This document shows, in pieces, positions 51,201-63,852 of a stretch of 64,000 bases of DNA. The first letter of the stretch is position 1, and every line of letters starts with the position of its first letter. Made by a program: the position numbers and the translations under genes. Under the pieces are notes generated by a model. The model made no database searches. It worked only from the letters and a program-made list of their open reading frames with translations, and was not told the DNA's origin. Source of the stretch: Ananas comosus (lineage: Eukaryota; Streptophyta; Magnoliopsida; Poales; Bromeliaceae); contig NC_033632.1 of NCBI RefSeq assembly GCF_001540865.1, forward strand, positions 525,471-589,470, given 5' to 3'.

Positions 51201-52907
51201 AAATCAACTGATTCATACCCTCAAAAGTCAACTTTAGGGAGGTTCCTAGAGCTTTAACACTCATTACCTGCATAACAGCAAGACACTAAATAATTAAACC
51301 AGAACAAGACTTTAATATGGAGAGGCAGGGGGGGCCGAAAATGAGAATCCAGACAATGAGAGATACCGAGAGAGAACCCATCAGCGAGCAAATGCCTGTG
51401 AAGATTAGCACATTGGAATGCCCACGGCGCGGAGCAAAGTGGAAAGCTAAGACAAAGACTAGCACAATAACTGAAGCCACATATAACAAGAAAGCTGAAA
51501 ACAAACAAGAAAATCACAAGATAATTATCATCAACCAATACACAAAAGAAAATGGACCGGATAAATAAGCCAATATGCTACCCAAAAAAAAAGAAGAAGC
51601 TAGAATCACCAGGCTGAGTGGCCAGGCTCCATATTTCCTGAACAGAGGTTATTGGTCTCTCCTGTGGTGCATGGATGACGATGACTACTGATCCAGCAAT
51701 ACACATCACACAGCCCAATACACCAAGACCTTGCAATCTTTCATTCAAAATGAAGTGGGCTAACACCGCACTTCAACATACATTACAGTTACATCAGTAA
51801 CTTGAAAAATCAGTCCAGTTATTGTAGCCTAAGTTGTGAACCTAAACTTATACAAGCAAACTTACCTCACAATAATACTTAAAGCACCAAGAGGAGTGAC
51901 AAGAACAGCAGGAGCAAAGGCATATGCCACGAAATTGGCGACCTCCCCAACAATCACTACAGCATATATAGCTTAATCAAGATATGTCTTAAGACAAAAC
52001 TTAGAAAAGATGCAGCTTTCTCAGTATCAGCCACCAAACTTTAAAACTTCGAGGGGGGGAAATCATCGTAACATTCACTCATTTTAATCAATCAAGGAAG
52101 TATCATGTTGCCCTCAAATTTCTGCAATGACAGACCATCATCGAAAGCACAGGTTTTACCCCTCGTACTTTGAATGCTTAGATGAGTCTCCTTTGATTCA
52201 AATCATTGAGCTTTTATGAAGCTGACTACTGTTAACAAAAACCGAGGGAAATAAGGGGTTGATGGTTAATGGAAACAAGTATAACATGTATCCTTTATAA
52301 CTTTTGAAAGTTTAAGTGGCATATGTAAAACTTCAACAGTTCACAGGAGTCTAGCACACTTGAACAAATACATAAAATCCTAAGACGCCAATGATTAAAT
52401 CACTACTCAATAGCTAAGTGAAGATAAAACTGAGATTATGACCTAAAAATACAAATGTCTACAACTTGATAGATTCAATTACAGATATGTTCCATCCGAT
52501 GCACAGAATTAAGAAGAATTATAGCAAATTACGAATTACCCAATTAACAGTACTAACTCAGATAATTATACACACAGAAGGAGAAAAAGGCTTACTCGTG
52601 ATCATACCGACCCACCAAAGTGGCTCTAAGAGGTAGGAATACCCACCAACTCCTGCAAAACAAGAGAACAACAACAGCTATGAAACCATTACAATTCACC
52701 AGCAACTGATAGAATCGACATCAAACATCAAATCGATCAACGATATGAGCAACAAAAATTAGGGCAAAATCCTTCACCTGCGCGGACTCCAGATGCGGCG
52801 GCGGCCCTCCTGAGCCCCTTCTTCTTAATGATGAAGCTCGCCCCGATGAAGCCGCTCGAGAGGAGCGCGAGGAGGAAACCCTTGAGATTGTCCGTGGAGA
52901 ACCCCAT
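48281..52907 (-). CDS. NIPA-type magnesium transporter
   Basis: NIPA (DUF803) proteins are multi-pass transporters linked to Mg2+ uptake, in plasma or endosomal membranes. Exons 52907-52778, 52652-52596, 51956-51866, 51770-51610, 51494-51367, 51267-51130, 50509-50417, 49560-49443 and 48414-48281 join in frame to 349 residues. About nine membrane helices are visible. Family signatures are [102 protein letters not shown], and [20 protein letters not shown]. The tail is cytosolic and acidic. The start at [10 protein letters not shown] was chosen by family. An in-frame ATG at 53009 would add a Ser/Arg-rich 34-residue extension, thought to be leader. The last two introns hold repeats. Confidence 0.94.
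48946..49172. mobile_element. Microsatellite-flanked non-autonomous element, copy 1 (NIPA intron)
   Basis: Begins TCTGACTATGTTGCTTTTAAA and ends with the inverse-like TTTCAAAAGCATAGGAGCTC. It is bordered by AG repeats on the left and CT repeats on the right. Shares TAGATC.AACCCTTTGACCAT and ATCATACTATTCAACCA with copy 2 at 49205 and, inverted, with the element at 63853. Confidence 0.55.
49205..49375. mobile_element. Microsatellite-flanked non-autonomous element, copy 2, right end lost
   Basis: Starts GAGTCTGGCTGGGGTGCTTC directly after an AG repeat and matches copy 1 (CACTTAGTGCTACCAAG, TAGATCTATCCCTTTGACCAT). The right-hand inverted end is not seen. Confidence 0.5.
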
Positions 52908-53648
52908 CCCTCTTATCTCTGTTATCTCTCTCGGGTTAGGATTAGTTTTAGGGTTTCGTTTCCTCCTCTTCCTGTGTTCATGGGAGGACGAAGACGAGGA
53001 CGAAGACAACGAAGACGACCACGACGACGACGAAGCGAGGGGATTGGTTGAGAAGCGGATTCGTAGTGTTGGTTAAGCCGGGTCTTCTCGTCACCTTGCG
53101 GGAATTTTTACTATTTTTTTAATGATTAATAAATTATTAATAAAAGCTTTTGCCGGTTTTTACATTTCTCCGGATTGGATTGGGAGGGCAATTTTGAGGA
53201 CGCAAAAATGTACCCGGTAAGCCGGGGCCCGATTGGCCGCTTCGGAGTGGGTTACGTCTCTGGGTACGCGTAGGACCAAAATACATACAGCTACAACCAG
53301 AAACAACTACCTGAACCACGTGCACCACGTCATCTAAGAATCGGCCTACTATTTTAAATTTTAAAAAGAAATATTATCTGGTTATCTAAGAAATATTTTA
53401 TGTATGCCAAGTTTTGAGTATATATTTAAAAATTTTGCCTTGATAACTAGGGAATGGAGAGTAAACAAGCTGGTCTACAGTGAACCGGGTGCAGGAAATG
53501 ATCTCTCTAGCTGCCAAAAGGCCTCGCTGGAGAATAAAAGGGGCTGGATCCGCCGTTAATTCCTGCAGTTGTTGCCGCTGGATACAGATCGCCTCTTTCG
53601 TTCAATCAGCGATGTTTTGAATTAACCAATAGGAGAAGAGATTTTGTT
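52908..53648. other. NIPA upstream region
   Basis: The minus strand contains the AAACCCTAAAAC motif at about 52946-52957 just upstream of the ATG, a telo-box-like element seen in many plant housekeeping promoters. There is an acidic/Ser codon-like GAC/GAA run at about 52985-53035. No other gene seen to 53648. Confidence 0.4.
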
Positions 53649-53809
53649 TTTTGTTTTTTTTTTTTTAAAGAGATATATGACATGCTACCCGTTTCGTTTA
53701 TTTTATTTAGAAATAAATTTAGCTAAAAATTAAATCAACTATGATTCGAACTTGGGACCTCAGGTACCGATTACCAAATCTTTTGCAGCTTGCGCTAGGT
53801 ATGGTTGGT
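53649..53809 (-). mobile_element. tRNA-derived SINE with 16-base target duplication
   Basis: On the minus strand it starts ACCAACCATACCTAGCGCAA and contains a box-A-like CTAGCGCAAGCTGC, then a box-B-like AGTTCGAATC about 36 bases later. It ends in an A-rich tail (53649-53666). GAGAAGAGATTTTGTT occurs exactly at 53633-53648 and 53810-53825. All marks of an LTR-free retroposon copied by LINE machinery are present. Confidence 0.88.
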
Positions 53810-53825
53810 GAGAAGAGATTTTGTT

Positions 53826-55202
53826 AGAGGAGTCTTCTCCATGTGGCAGTGTAATATTTGTTTAGAGAGCATAGGTGTGAGATGGCGGTCTACCATGAAT
53901 AAAACTTCAATATAAAACTCCAAACCCCGCTCCATTAGAGAGCTCTTGATTTGCTGTAACGTATTAGTTTTATCTTAATCTAATAATTTATTAAATATTT
54001 TTTAAGATTAAAATTTTAAAATAATAATAAAAATAAAAAAAAAAAATAATAATAATATTATTATTATTATTTTTTATTTTTATTATTATTGAAGAGAGAT
54101 AAAAATGGCACGTGGCGACAAATTAGAACTCGTTAATGAGGTGTAGTTGCAAAGCTTGGTCTAGTTTGATAATGTAATAACTAAAAATTTTAGTTTTATA
54201 TTATAATTTATGAGATACTCAAAATATTTAAAAATATTTATATTTTTTTAATACTTTTAAATTTACAATTGCAACTATTATCAGAAAAGCATGTAGATGG
54301 CGCGCGGCACCTGTAATTTTATAGCATAAAAGAAAAAAAATAAAAATACTTTTAAATTTTGTTAAAAACTAGTAATTTTAGCTAGCACATTACCAAACTA
54401 GGCCTTAATAAAAGAGAAAAATATAAAAAAATTTAATAAAATTTATTTGAACTTATATTAGAAATAATAATATTTATTTAATTTTAAAGAATAACTTTTG
54501 TGTAAAATTAGAGTCCAATAAGGTGATTTTAAGTAGATATAGAGTTTGTTTGGTTGGATATAAGTGTAACTACGATATAGTTAAAGATCTAATTTAATTA
54601 AAAATATAGCAATTGTAGCTTTATGTATCTTATTTGATTGGATACAATCGAAAATATGATTAATACAAATAATTTGTTTAGTTACATACAGTTAAAGACT
54701 ATATTTATAAATTATATTATTTTGTTCTTATATATGAAATGATAATATTATTATCAATTTATAATTTTTTTTTTCTCTTTAAAAAGTATTTTGATAGATA
54801 AATATATTTAAGCTCCATTTCACATTGTGTTGTTCACATCGCATGAGTTGATTATAGTATATTTTTTACATTTCTATAAAAACACAAAAAGATATGTTAT
54901 TACATACTTTCGTTTTAATACTGAGATACTTAGATGTGCTTTAATATCTAGTGAACACTTAGTTAAATTCAACTCCACTAAACCAAATATCGCATTCATA
55001 TTTATATACAATTTAAGTTGTAGTGCAATAAAAATTACATACAATCAAGCAATCAAAAAATAATTTCAATAAGACTTTTAAAAATAAAAAAGACCCTAAT
55101 TTTATTTAATCAGACGGGTCGGGTTGAGACGGATCGGCGGCGACACCCCCACTACCCGCTTGTTTGTGCACTTCAGCCGTTCAGCGTAAACCGAGTTTCT
55201 AA
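53826..55202. other. AT-rich gap between NIPA and AP4M
   Basis: Contains an AAT/ATT palindromic run near 54030-54090. A stretch at about 54815-55000 (AAGCTCCATTTC...CTCCACTAAACCAAAT) looks like a very diverged relative of the MITEs at 33193 and 43067. No gene. Confidence 0.35.
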
Positions 55203-55460
55203 GGCACCGTTTGGTTAGGGGATAGGGATAGGAATAGGCCCTTATCCCCCCCTTTATACCCAAACACTAATTTTTTATCCGAGAATAGTAGTTCTCGGTT
55301 ATCCCTACCAACACCTTCATTTTCTATATAAAACTATCTAAAATTGTTCTTATCCCCGGAAACAACCCAATTTTCATCCAAACGCTATTTTTCTTATCCC
55401 CATACTTGTACCTATCCCTGTAATAGCTAGTTCTTGCTTATACCCGAACCAAACGGTACC
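55203..55460. mobile_element. Tourist-like MITE, 258 bp, TAA target duplication, upstream of AP4M
   Basis: Ends are GGCACCGTTTGGTTAGGGGA and CCCGAACCAAACGGTACC, inverted repeats of about 20 bases with few mismatches. TAA flanks at 55200-55202 and 55461-55463. It ends about 230 bases before the AP4M ATG. The sequence is unrelated to the 43067 family inside. Confidence 0.87.
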
Positions 55461-55554
55461 TAAATTTTTAACCTGACACGCGGGGCCCACACTTGTGGGC
55501 TCCACGTGTCAGTTCCACATCCGGAATGTACTAGCTAGTGCTCATCTCTCCCTC

Positions 55555-55665
55555 CTTCCCCGTCCTTTCTCTCTCCTCTTTCTCTCTCTCTCTCTCTCTC
55601 TCTTCCCCCTATCTCTCTCTCTCCTTCTCCCCCCTTCACGCCTCTCTCTCTCTCTCTCTCTGTGA
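55555..55665. repeat. CT-rich microsatellite tract in the AP4M leader
   Basis: Interrupted CT dinucleotide runs (about 55575-55603, 55611-55624, 55643-55661) immediately precede the AP4M start. Such CT-rich leaders are common in plant genes. The overlapping open frame is just its Ser/Leu translation. Confidence 0.8.
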
Positions 55666-55688
55666 ATCGGAAAAAGGAGGCAAAGGCG

Positions 55689-58600
55689 ATGATCTCGCAG
55701 TTCTTCGTGCTCTCTCAGAGGGGGGACAACATCGTATTCCGAGATTGTAAGTGCTCTCTATCTCTCTCTCTCTTTAGATAACTCTCTTTTGCTCTCGATC
55801 GATTAGTACCCAGATCGCATCGCGAGTCTCTTGTGTTGTAAACCCTAAAGATCAGAATCGCTAGATCTCTCTATATAGATCCAGCGCTACAAGTTGTATT
55901 TGCCGGCCCTCGGTTAGATTTGGCTCCGATCAATTTTACCTAAAATTTAACCTGATTCCCTTCTGCTTCTTATGATTTGATGCTCGAATTAAGTTTCTTT
56001 TTTCTCCTTTTTTAGCAAATCATGAGAATTTTCTTTTTTGTTTGTAATGGTGCACGCCTTGAAGGGGTAATACCGCATTATTCCACAATTTATGTTGATT
56101 GATATACGGTCTTTGGTTTGTGAAATGTAGTAGAATGTGTCCTTTTTGTAGTTGAGTGTATGCTTATATCTCGAAGGCTTAATTGCTAATTTATCAATTA
56201 ATCCGTGTAAGTATATATGCAGATCGTGGTGAAGTACCGAAGGGAAGTGCAGAGATATTCTTTCGTAAAGTGAAGTTCTGGAAGGAGGACGAAGCAGAGG
56301 AGGCGCCGCCTGTCTTTGTAGGTATCCTGTGTCACAAAGCTACTTTAGGACTTTGCATGTCTTATCTTGGTGGGAAAAAAAATAGTTTTTTTGTTAAAAA
56401 GTAATCTTTAAGAATAGTACTTGGGTGAAGAATTGAGCTTGTTACTCATCTTGTTTAATTTCAACTTGTAGCCTAACTTTCAAGGGCTTGTTTGGTCCTG
56501 ATGGGAGCTTATGCTGAAGAGCTGAGCGAGTAAAAACATTTGAAGAAGTGATAATAACTGTTTCATTAAGTTACTTCTACTTCCTGTTGCTACAGAAACA
56601 GGAGCTTTAAGTTGGAGCTTTTGTTTTTCACAGCCACATGCTCATCTTAACTTCCTATCTCAGCAAAAGCTTCAGACTAGTGTTATTAGCTTAGTGCTTG
56701 GTAACAGATATTTATGCATGCCTATCTTTCTGTTTACTCGTGGAATGGGCAACCTCTTCTATAATTGTTCTGTAGTGTCCATATTTGAGGAGATTGAGCT
56801 TGAAGGGATAATGAGCGATCTTATCAGCAAATGAATACATACAAAGGAGTTTCGGCTGTGCTTTACATAGAAGGTTGGGGGCAAAACTCCACAATTGCAC
56901 CTTTTATTTTGTCGGAATAGAGCTTTAATTAAAATGCGAGCCAAGCCTCAAACAATGCCATTATGATGCTCTTGGACTGTTTTATTCATTTCATGTAGCT
57001 CTTTGTGTATCTTAATCTTTTAAAGGATTTTGTGTGTGAAAGCAATGATAGAGTGTCACTGCAGCCTTGAGGAAACCCTAATTCGTAGGAAGCTTCAGCT
57101 ATTAGGATCTTTGACTGCGAGCTAATAATTTACAGTTAACTTTGCTATTGATATCATGCCGCCTATTAATTTTATCCTTTTATCCTTGCATCTTTTTCAT
57201 GTTCTTGATGTTCTTCCTGTTGGTTTTACACCTGAAATTTGCTTTAAGATTCATCTCCCCTTATTAAATCTACTACATGTCTTTTTCCTTGCTATAGAAT
57301 GTGGATGGTGTGAATTATATCCATGTGAAGGTGGCTGGACTGTTATTCGTAGCAACCACGAGAGTTAATGTTTCCCCATCACTTGTTTTGGAGCTTTTAC
57401 AAAGGATTGCACGTGTGATCAAAGATTACCTTGGGGTTCTCAACGAAGAGTCGTTGCGCAAAAATTTTGTACTAGTTTATGAATTGCTTGATGAAGTCAT
57501 TGTAAGTATTATCGATACTCTTTGCATCTCGACATTAGAGTTTCATTAGTATTATTGCTCTTCTTTTATCTTTTTCTCGCTCTTCAGCTAGTGACACAAC
57601 CATTTTAAAGCTTTTATATGGTGATGGCATCTATGAATATATGAAATGCTTTTTACAGGACTTTGGATATCCTCAGACAACATCTACTGAGGTTCTGAAA
57701 TCATATATATTTAATGAACCGATTATGGTCGATGCTGCACGCTTGCCACCTCTCGGTCCTGCTGCTATGTTTATGGTATGTATATTTTCTTCTAGCTAAA
57801 TTTTCAAACCCCTGCAACGTTTTCCTAATTGCAATTCAACCCACTAACTTCGCTTGGTACAAGGAAATAAACTTTCTTTTCTCCCTTTCAGTTTGGGTCA
57901 TAGTTAATATGGGGCAAAATACTCACTATCTATCTAATATCACCGAGTTTTTTTTGGTGCAGAACTTACTTTGTTTTGTTGCAGAAAAACACATTTCACC
58001 CAGGAAATCTGATTTTGTAAACTAACCATGATATTAGATTGTGAGTATTTTTGCACCAGATCAACCATTGTGGACCAAATAGCAATGCAGAAAATAGTTA
58101 CTGACATCAGACTGGAGTTAAAAAAAAGGTTTCAAGTGCAAGCAATCGTTCATGAGAGGTTTAATTCCCATCTGATGGGTCCAGATAATCTCATTTTTTT
58201 GCTTGATTGATGTTCTTGTCTCTGCAGCAAGGAGCTAAAAGGATGCCAGGTACAGCTGTTACAAAATCTGTTGTAGCCAATGAACCTGGTGGTAGGAAGA
58301 GGGAGGAAATATTTGTTGATATCATTGAAAAAATTAGTGTGACATTCAGCTCCAGCGTGAGTTATTTCACATAATCTTCCGCAAAGTTCAATCAATATAT
58401 AATTTTCTTTTCTGAATTTGATGTAGGCCTAAGTCAGTATACTCCGTGATACTTCTATTTTTTCTTTCATTTGATGTATTCTGGTTTCTCGATAGCAGTA
58501 TCTTCAACACATAGTTTACTGGTGTGCTTATTCATTGACTGAATAGGGCTATATACTCACATCAGAGATTGATGGAACCATTCAAATGAAAAGTTACCTC

Positions 58601-61600
58601 ACTGGAAATCCAGAAATCCGCCTTGCTCTTAATGAGGACTTAAGCATTGGAAGAAACGGATCTTCAATTTATGGTATATTCTTGATTAGTTTTTTGTTAC
58701 TAAACCAATTTTTTTTAGTGAAACATCATTTGTTTCTTGTATATGAATATTATCATTACACCTTGTGAATTTAGCAAATGTTGTATTAGTAGAAGGAGAT
58801 ATTGCATGTTGAACTAGGTTGGTTTGTCTGCTTAAGGATAACTTCCTATAGTCTTCGAACAAGCAAGTAGTAGAAATGTGCAATATCAAATCACTGTAGA
58901 TAAAATTGCTCTGAAAACTGTCTAGTACAGGTTGAATCATATGATTTTATGTTAGCAGAATGTCAGAAATTTGATGATTGTTCATAATTTCATCCTTTCA
59001 CTTTCATACAGGATTCACCATTAATTTATTTGATAATAAAGTAATCTCACCATGCTTTGCTTATTCTATTAAATTAATTAAATTAATCATGTGCAGATTA
59101 TCACAGTTCTTCTGGAGGAGGAACTGTAGTTCTTGATGATTGCAATTTCCACGAGTCCGTGCACCTTGACAGTTTTGACATTGACAGAACCTTGACATTA
59201 GTGAGTATCCTCTGCAAGTACTTCAGTAACTGAAAGTTTGGCCCAGTTTTTGCTTTTCACACACAAAGTGCTCCACATTCGAGTTCTGGTCATCTAGCAT
59301 TAAGGGGTCGATACTGAGAAACTTTATCCCAAGATTACAAAAATATAAAAGGAAGCCCTAAGTTGCAGAATGAGAAAAAAGTAGCTTTTGTTTCAAAACA
59401 GCCAGTATGTTCTGCTTATGTTCTTGGCCTATCAGGATACTTTATGATTTCTTTAATCTCTGTAGATTCCTCCTGATGGAGAGTTTGCTGTAATGAACTA
59501 CCGAATGACTCAGGAGTTCAAGCCTCCTTTCCGTATTAATGCGTTGATTGAAGAAGCAGGGCCGCTTAAGGTCTGACATGCTTATTGCTAGTTTATTTGC
59601 TTTCTTTGTGTGCTTTATCAGTTAGCAACTTAGTTACTCGTAACTTTATAATTTATCTTTTAGTAACTCTGAGGGGATCCTCCTAATTCACAGGCTGAAG
59701 TTCTTCTGAAAATACGCGCTGACTTTTCTCCAAGTGTCACTGCGAACACAATTACAGTGCAAATGCCAGTGCCATCTTATACTGCAAGGTGAGCCTCTTT
59801 TTTTTTCTTCAGATTAAAAACATTTATCTGTAAAGGAACTGCAAAGATAGCATGTGCTATATTGAAATGCATGGAAGTATGCCAGTATTAATAGCTTAAA
59901 TTATTGCATATCTTGCATTACAAATTTTCCATAATGAATGACCAAGATACAGATTCTCTATCTAATTATTAATGGGAGAATATGAGCAAACCATCTATTG
60001 CCTCTGACTAAAAGTAGAGTAAAGCAGTTTTGTTATGACGTGAAAACTATATAACATCCAGATATGTAATTCTATACATAGACCTTTCTAGTTTTAGTTT
60101 TAATTATTTACTGTTATGCAACATTATTCCTTTTTTTTTCTCGTAGTAGCTTAGTTGAAACTTTTGTGTGATCTTTGTTATATTACAACTCTTAGAAAAA
60201 TACCAGAATCCATTCACAAAATTCTATTTTTTTCGTTATAATTATTTTATACTTTTGTAGCATAGTTTGTTCAGGCATTTTTGCTATATTTTACATATGT
60301 TTCTCATATCCTACATGGATTGCACATGCATATGAGAAGGTAGGTATTCATAATGTTTTGTTGTTAACTTAGTCTCTTTGTGAGCAATTCCTATATAGGG
60401 CTAGTTTCGAGTTAGAAGCTGGGGCAGTTGGGCAGACAACTGATTTCAAAGAGGGTTCTAAGAGATTAGAATGGTGCTTAAAGAAGGCAAGGCTTCATAA
60501 CTACCATTTCATTTTTATTTTTTATGATATATATTTTCTTTTTTAGAGCTTGTTTCGATGCAAAAATCTTGTTCAACATATTTATATTTACTTGGGGGGT
60601 TGTAAAGCATATTTACAACGGCATTGCTTATATTTCCTCTTTATTATCTTCTCTTAGGTTAAAACAAGACATATCGTTGGCCCTTAAAAATTTTAATTCT
60701 AACATGTACTAACAAATAGATATAGGATCTTTGTAAGTGTGCACATCAAGATACATGTATTTTCATGTATACCCCTCATAGCCCTTACTTAGATATGCAT
60801 CCCTCCACTTGAGAGCTTTTCCTGCCAAAGAGGCAAGTGTTGGAAAGAAATTATGGTATCCTTTACATTTAGTTGAAGGTCTTTCATTCAGTGTGAAAAC
60901 ATATATTTTTTTTTCATGGTGAAAACCCTTCGAGCAGAGGGGCATTCTCTTGTATACTGGCAAATAAGAGTAAACTGCAACTTCTGAGTGTATACGCATG
61001 CTGGCTGTAATTTCTGAGGGGCATATGCACATAAATACTTACATTTAGTAGGGTACATGACTACATACGCAAATATTACATATTATTCTCCTTTTATTCA
61101 CAATCAGCTAAAAGGTGCTAACTGATTTCAGATTGTCGGTGGGGCGGAGCATACCCTTCGTGCAAAGCTAACATTTTCCCAAGAATCACATGGTATTGTT
61201 ATTTGAACGTCTGAGTTGCTTTGACTTCTCTTTTACATTTTTTTTGTGGAAATATTTTGTTTTTCATATTTTGTATTACTATAAAATTTTCATGACTAGT
61301 TTCAATGTCTAAATAATATCTGTATAATAATCACGTAAATGTTGATATCCTCTTTTATTAACTCAGATCAATCTTTTTCAAATTGTCGGAAAACCATGCA
61401 GGTAATACCACGAAAGAAGCTGGACCAGTGAACATGAATTTCACTATTCCAATGTACAATGCCTCACGGCTTCAGGTGAGTTACAAACTACGACCCTGCC
61501 ATCACTGTTGGTGCATCTTTGACTCTATAATCAGTGTCACCTACTTGCTTTTATTGCTCGACTCTTGTGTTGCCACAGAACCTCGTTCAATCCCCGGATC

Positions 61601-61950
61601 GCCTGTGTAATAATAATGTTTCAAATTTTGGCTTCACTTTTGCAGCCACTTTGATTATGTTTGTCACATTTTGGTTTAACAATATCAAACTGTTGTCTTT
61701 CATTATGCTTTTTTCTTTGGTCCGATGTTACCGTAATGTTTCTAATCTTATAGTAACCTTTCGAAATAAAGAAAGCATTATACATATAGAATACGATGTC
61801 CAAATTATTTGAAATTTAACAAGTTGATTTTCTTCTGCGATGCCATTGCAGGTGAGATATTTGCAGATTGCAAAGAAATCCAAGACATACAATCCGTATC
61901 GGTGGGTGAGATACGTCACACAAGCAAACTCCTATGTAGCACGCCTATGA
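55689..61950 (+). CDS. AP4M: AP-4 complex medium subunit mu
   Basis: AP-4 is a trans-Golgi adaptor that recognises sorting signals, including vacuolar sorting receptors in plants. Thirteen exons: 55689-55746, 56223-56317, 57298-57501, 57659-57775, 58228-58356, 58547-58673, 59097-59200, 59466-59570, 59694-59788, 60399-60486, 61132-61192, 61402-61475, 61852-61950. They join in frame to 451 residues, the usual plant length. The N-terminal longin-like domain starts MISQFFVLSQRGDNIVFRDY and includes VSPSLVLELLQRIARVIKDY and FVLVYELLDEVIDFGYPQTT. The mu-homology domain starts near REEIFVDIIEKISVTFSSSG and ends YNPYRWVRYVTQANSYVARL. The intron after 60486 uses a GC donor (AAG/GCAAGG); no GT lies nearby that keeps the frame. 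Confidence 0.96.
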
Positions 61951-63156
61951 GGAAACCGTTCGAATCGAGGAGGCATTTTGATCTTGCTGGTTGTATGAAT
62001 TGCAGCTCCTGTATTTCCGGACCATCAGCAAGCACATACCAGATTGGTTCTGTTTTTTCTTCTTTAGCATATACAACCCTGCGTATATGCAAGATTGCAC
62101 AAATTCCCTTGCAAAAAGTTGGCATTTGTAGGCGCACCCTGAAAACCACTGTCATTTACATCCAATCAGCTGCTAAAGAACCAAAGTTATTGCATAGATA
62201 CCGGCGGCAGTGAGCGGCGCATTTGCAAATGAATAAGATTTTCAGGGTAGCTGTGCAAATACCAATTTACTAGGGTATTTGTTTCATTTATCATATGGGC
62301 AAGGTAATATATGCAGAAATCTGAAATCAAATTTACAGCTATGACGAGCTATCTATAATCTATCTGCCGGGCGTTACGTTTCCATTCATCTTTATGGAAC
62401 ATATAATAACCTCTCTCGTGGTAGGTATCTTTTTCTTTTTCATGTTTTTTCTTTGAGACATCTCATCAGTGAATTGGCTCCTTGCAAAAACTGATTTGTA
62501 CCTATGGAGAGGAGTGAGCTGTGTATGTGTGCGTAGGGAAATTTGAGTTCTTTTTTTATGGCCCTTATTTGTGCCTTTTTTGTTTCTATGGCTTGTGCTT
62601 GTACTGTTTTTGGTTCTTTCCTTCGCTAGTACCTGATAATTTGCTGTTTATTGGAACCTGACAATTGCTGTTTCTTTGCGAGTACCTGCCAAAAAAAATT
62701 TGGCTTTTTTTTTTTTTTTTTTTTTTTTTGGCATAATTGGAACCAGATTGAGGTGCTAAACTCGATATGATTTTTTTAGTTGACCTAGTTAGTTAATGTT
62801 AAAACTAAAGCTTACAATCACACGAACGATATCTAATTTGGTTGTTGGTAAGTATAAAACGCAAAATGAAAATGATGAAATTTGTTACGGTTTCCGCAAG
62901 TGAAAAGAACGTACGAACGTGTGGTGCCGCATTACTTGCCGTGGGCGGTGGGCGGCACCGACCATCTGGGCTCGATAGAGACCTCCATTGTAGCCCGGCC
63001 CCACATAGGCTCAATAAAAGAACTTGCAATTCTCGCACCCAATCTACACCACTCTCAGTTGTCACATGATTTTCTTTTTCTCTGGCTTAATTATAATTTG
63101 TTAATTTTTAAAGGTATTTTTATTTTTTTATATTGCATATGTTTTGTAAATTTTTC
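61951..63156. other. AP4M 3' flank
   Basis: Probably AP4M 3' untranslated sequence for a few hundred bases, then AT-rich sequence with a 27-base T-run near 62705-62731. A GC-richer patch at 62900-63060 has no convincing frame. Confidence 0.4.
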
Positions 63157-63592
63157 TTTTTTTTGAGAGAGGGACCACTTTATTTATTTATTTATTTATT
63201 TAGTGGATGAACTAAACTACAAAGTGAGACATTCGGAAAGTGAGACATTCGGACTTCGCAGGGGAAAAAAAAAAAGCTACATGTGGTAAGAGTTTCAGAG
63301 GTTACAAAGTGAGCGGAAGTCCGCTAGTAGTTGTCTCGTGGTGGCCTTTTTCTTTTCGAAAATTTTTCTGTTCCGTTACAATCAAATAGTCTACCAAGAA
63401 GTAGCAATTGTCGCTAACTCCCGACCCCCTAGGGATAAACATCTTATTCGGTTGCTGATCCTTCAGTAAAAATTGACAATTTTGCAACCCACAACAGTGA
63501 TCTATCATCTCTTGCTCCTCCCTGCAGAAAACGCAATCCTCCTCTCCGTTGCCGGCCCCTTTTCAACAAGTCATCCACCGTTACCACCCTTC
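63157..63592 (-). mobile_element. 5'-truncated LINE insertion with 15-base target duplication
   Basis: TTTTGTAAATTTTTC occurs at 63142-63156 and 63593-63607, exactly flanking the element. On the minus strand the 5' end opens inside a zf-RVT domain (VTVDDLLKRG, then in another frame CVFCREEQEMIDHC, so at least one frameshift). The 3' end has AAATAAATAAAT repeats, CTCTCTC and a short A-run. This is the normal result of aborted target-primed reverse transcription. Confidence 0.85.
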
Positions 63593-63800
63593 TTTTGTAA
63601 ATTTTTCATTAAACTTTAGACTATACACTTTACATAATCAAATTTTTTTTGCTGTGTATACAAGGCAGGCAGAAATTTAAATTACTATTAAGCATGCGCA
63701 AAATCAACCGGCTGTGAATAATCCTCCTTCAAATACTACTTATGAGTATCAATCACTGTCACTAATCTATTGGTTTGTACAACACAAGCTAATTTGTATG

Positions 63801-63804
<4 letters not shown>

Positions 63805-63852
<48 letters not shown>
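63805..63852. repeat. (TA)n microsatellite
   Basis: About 20 AT units with one interruption, directly left of the element at 63853. Confidence 0.9.

Noticed and set aside
53636..53825. A tRNA gene on the minus strand
   Set aside because: Box A and B are present but no cloverleaf is possible; the tail and target duplication make it a SINE.
62805..63166. Overlapping frames in a GC-richer patch downstream of AP4M
   Set aside because: Mutually overlapping on both strands, no domain and no splice context.
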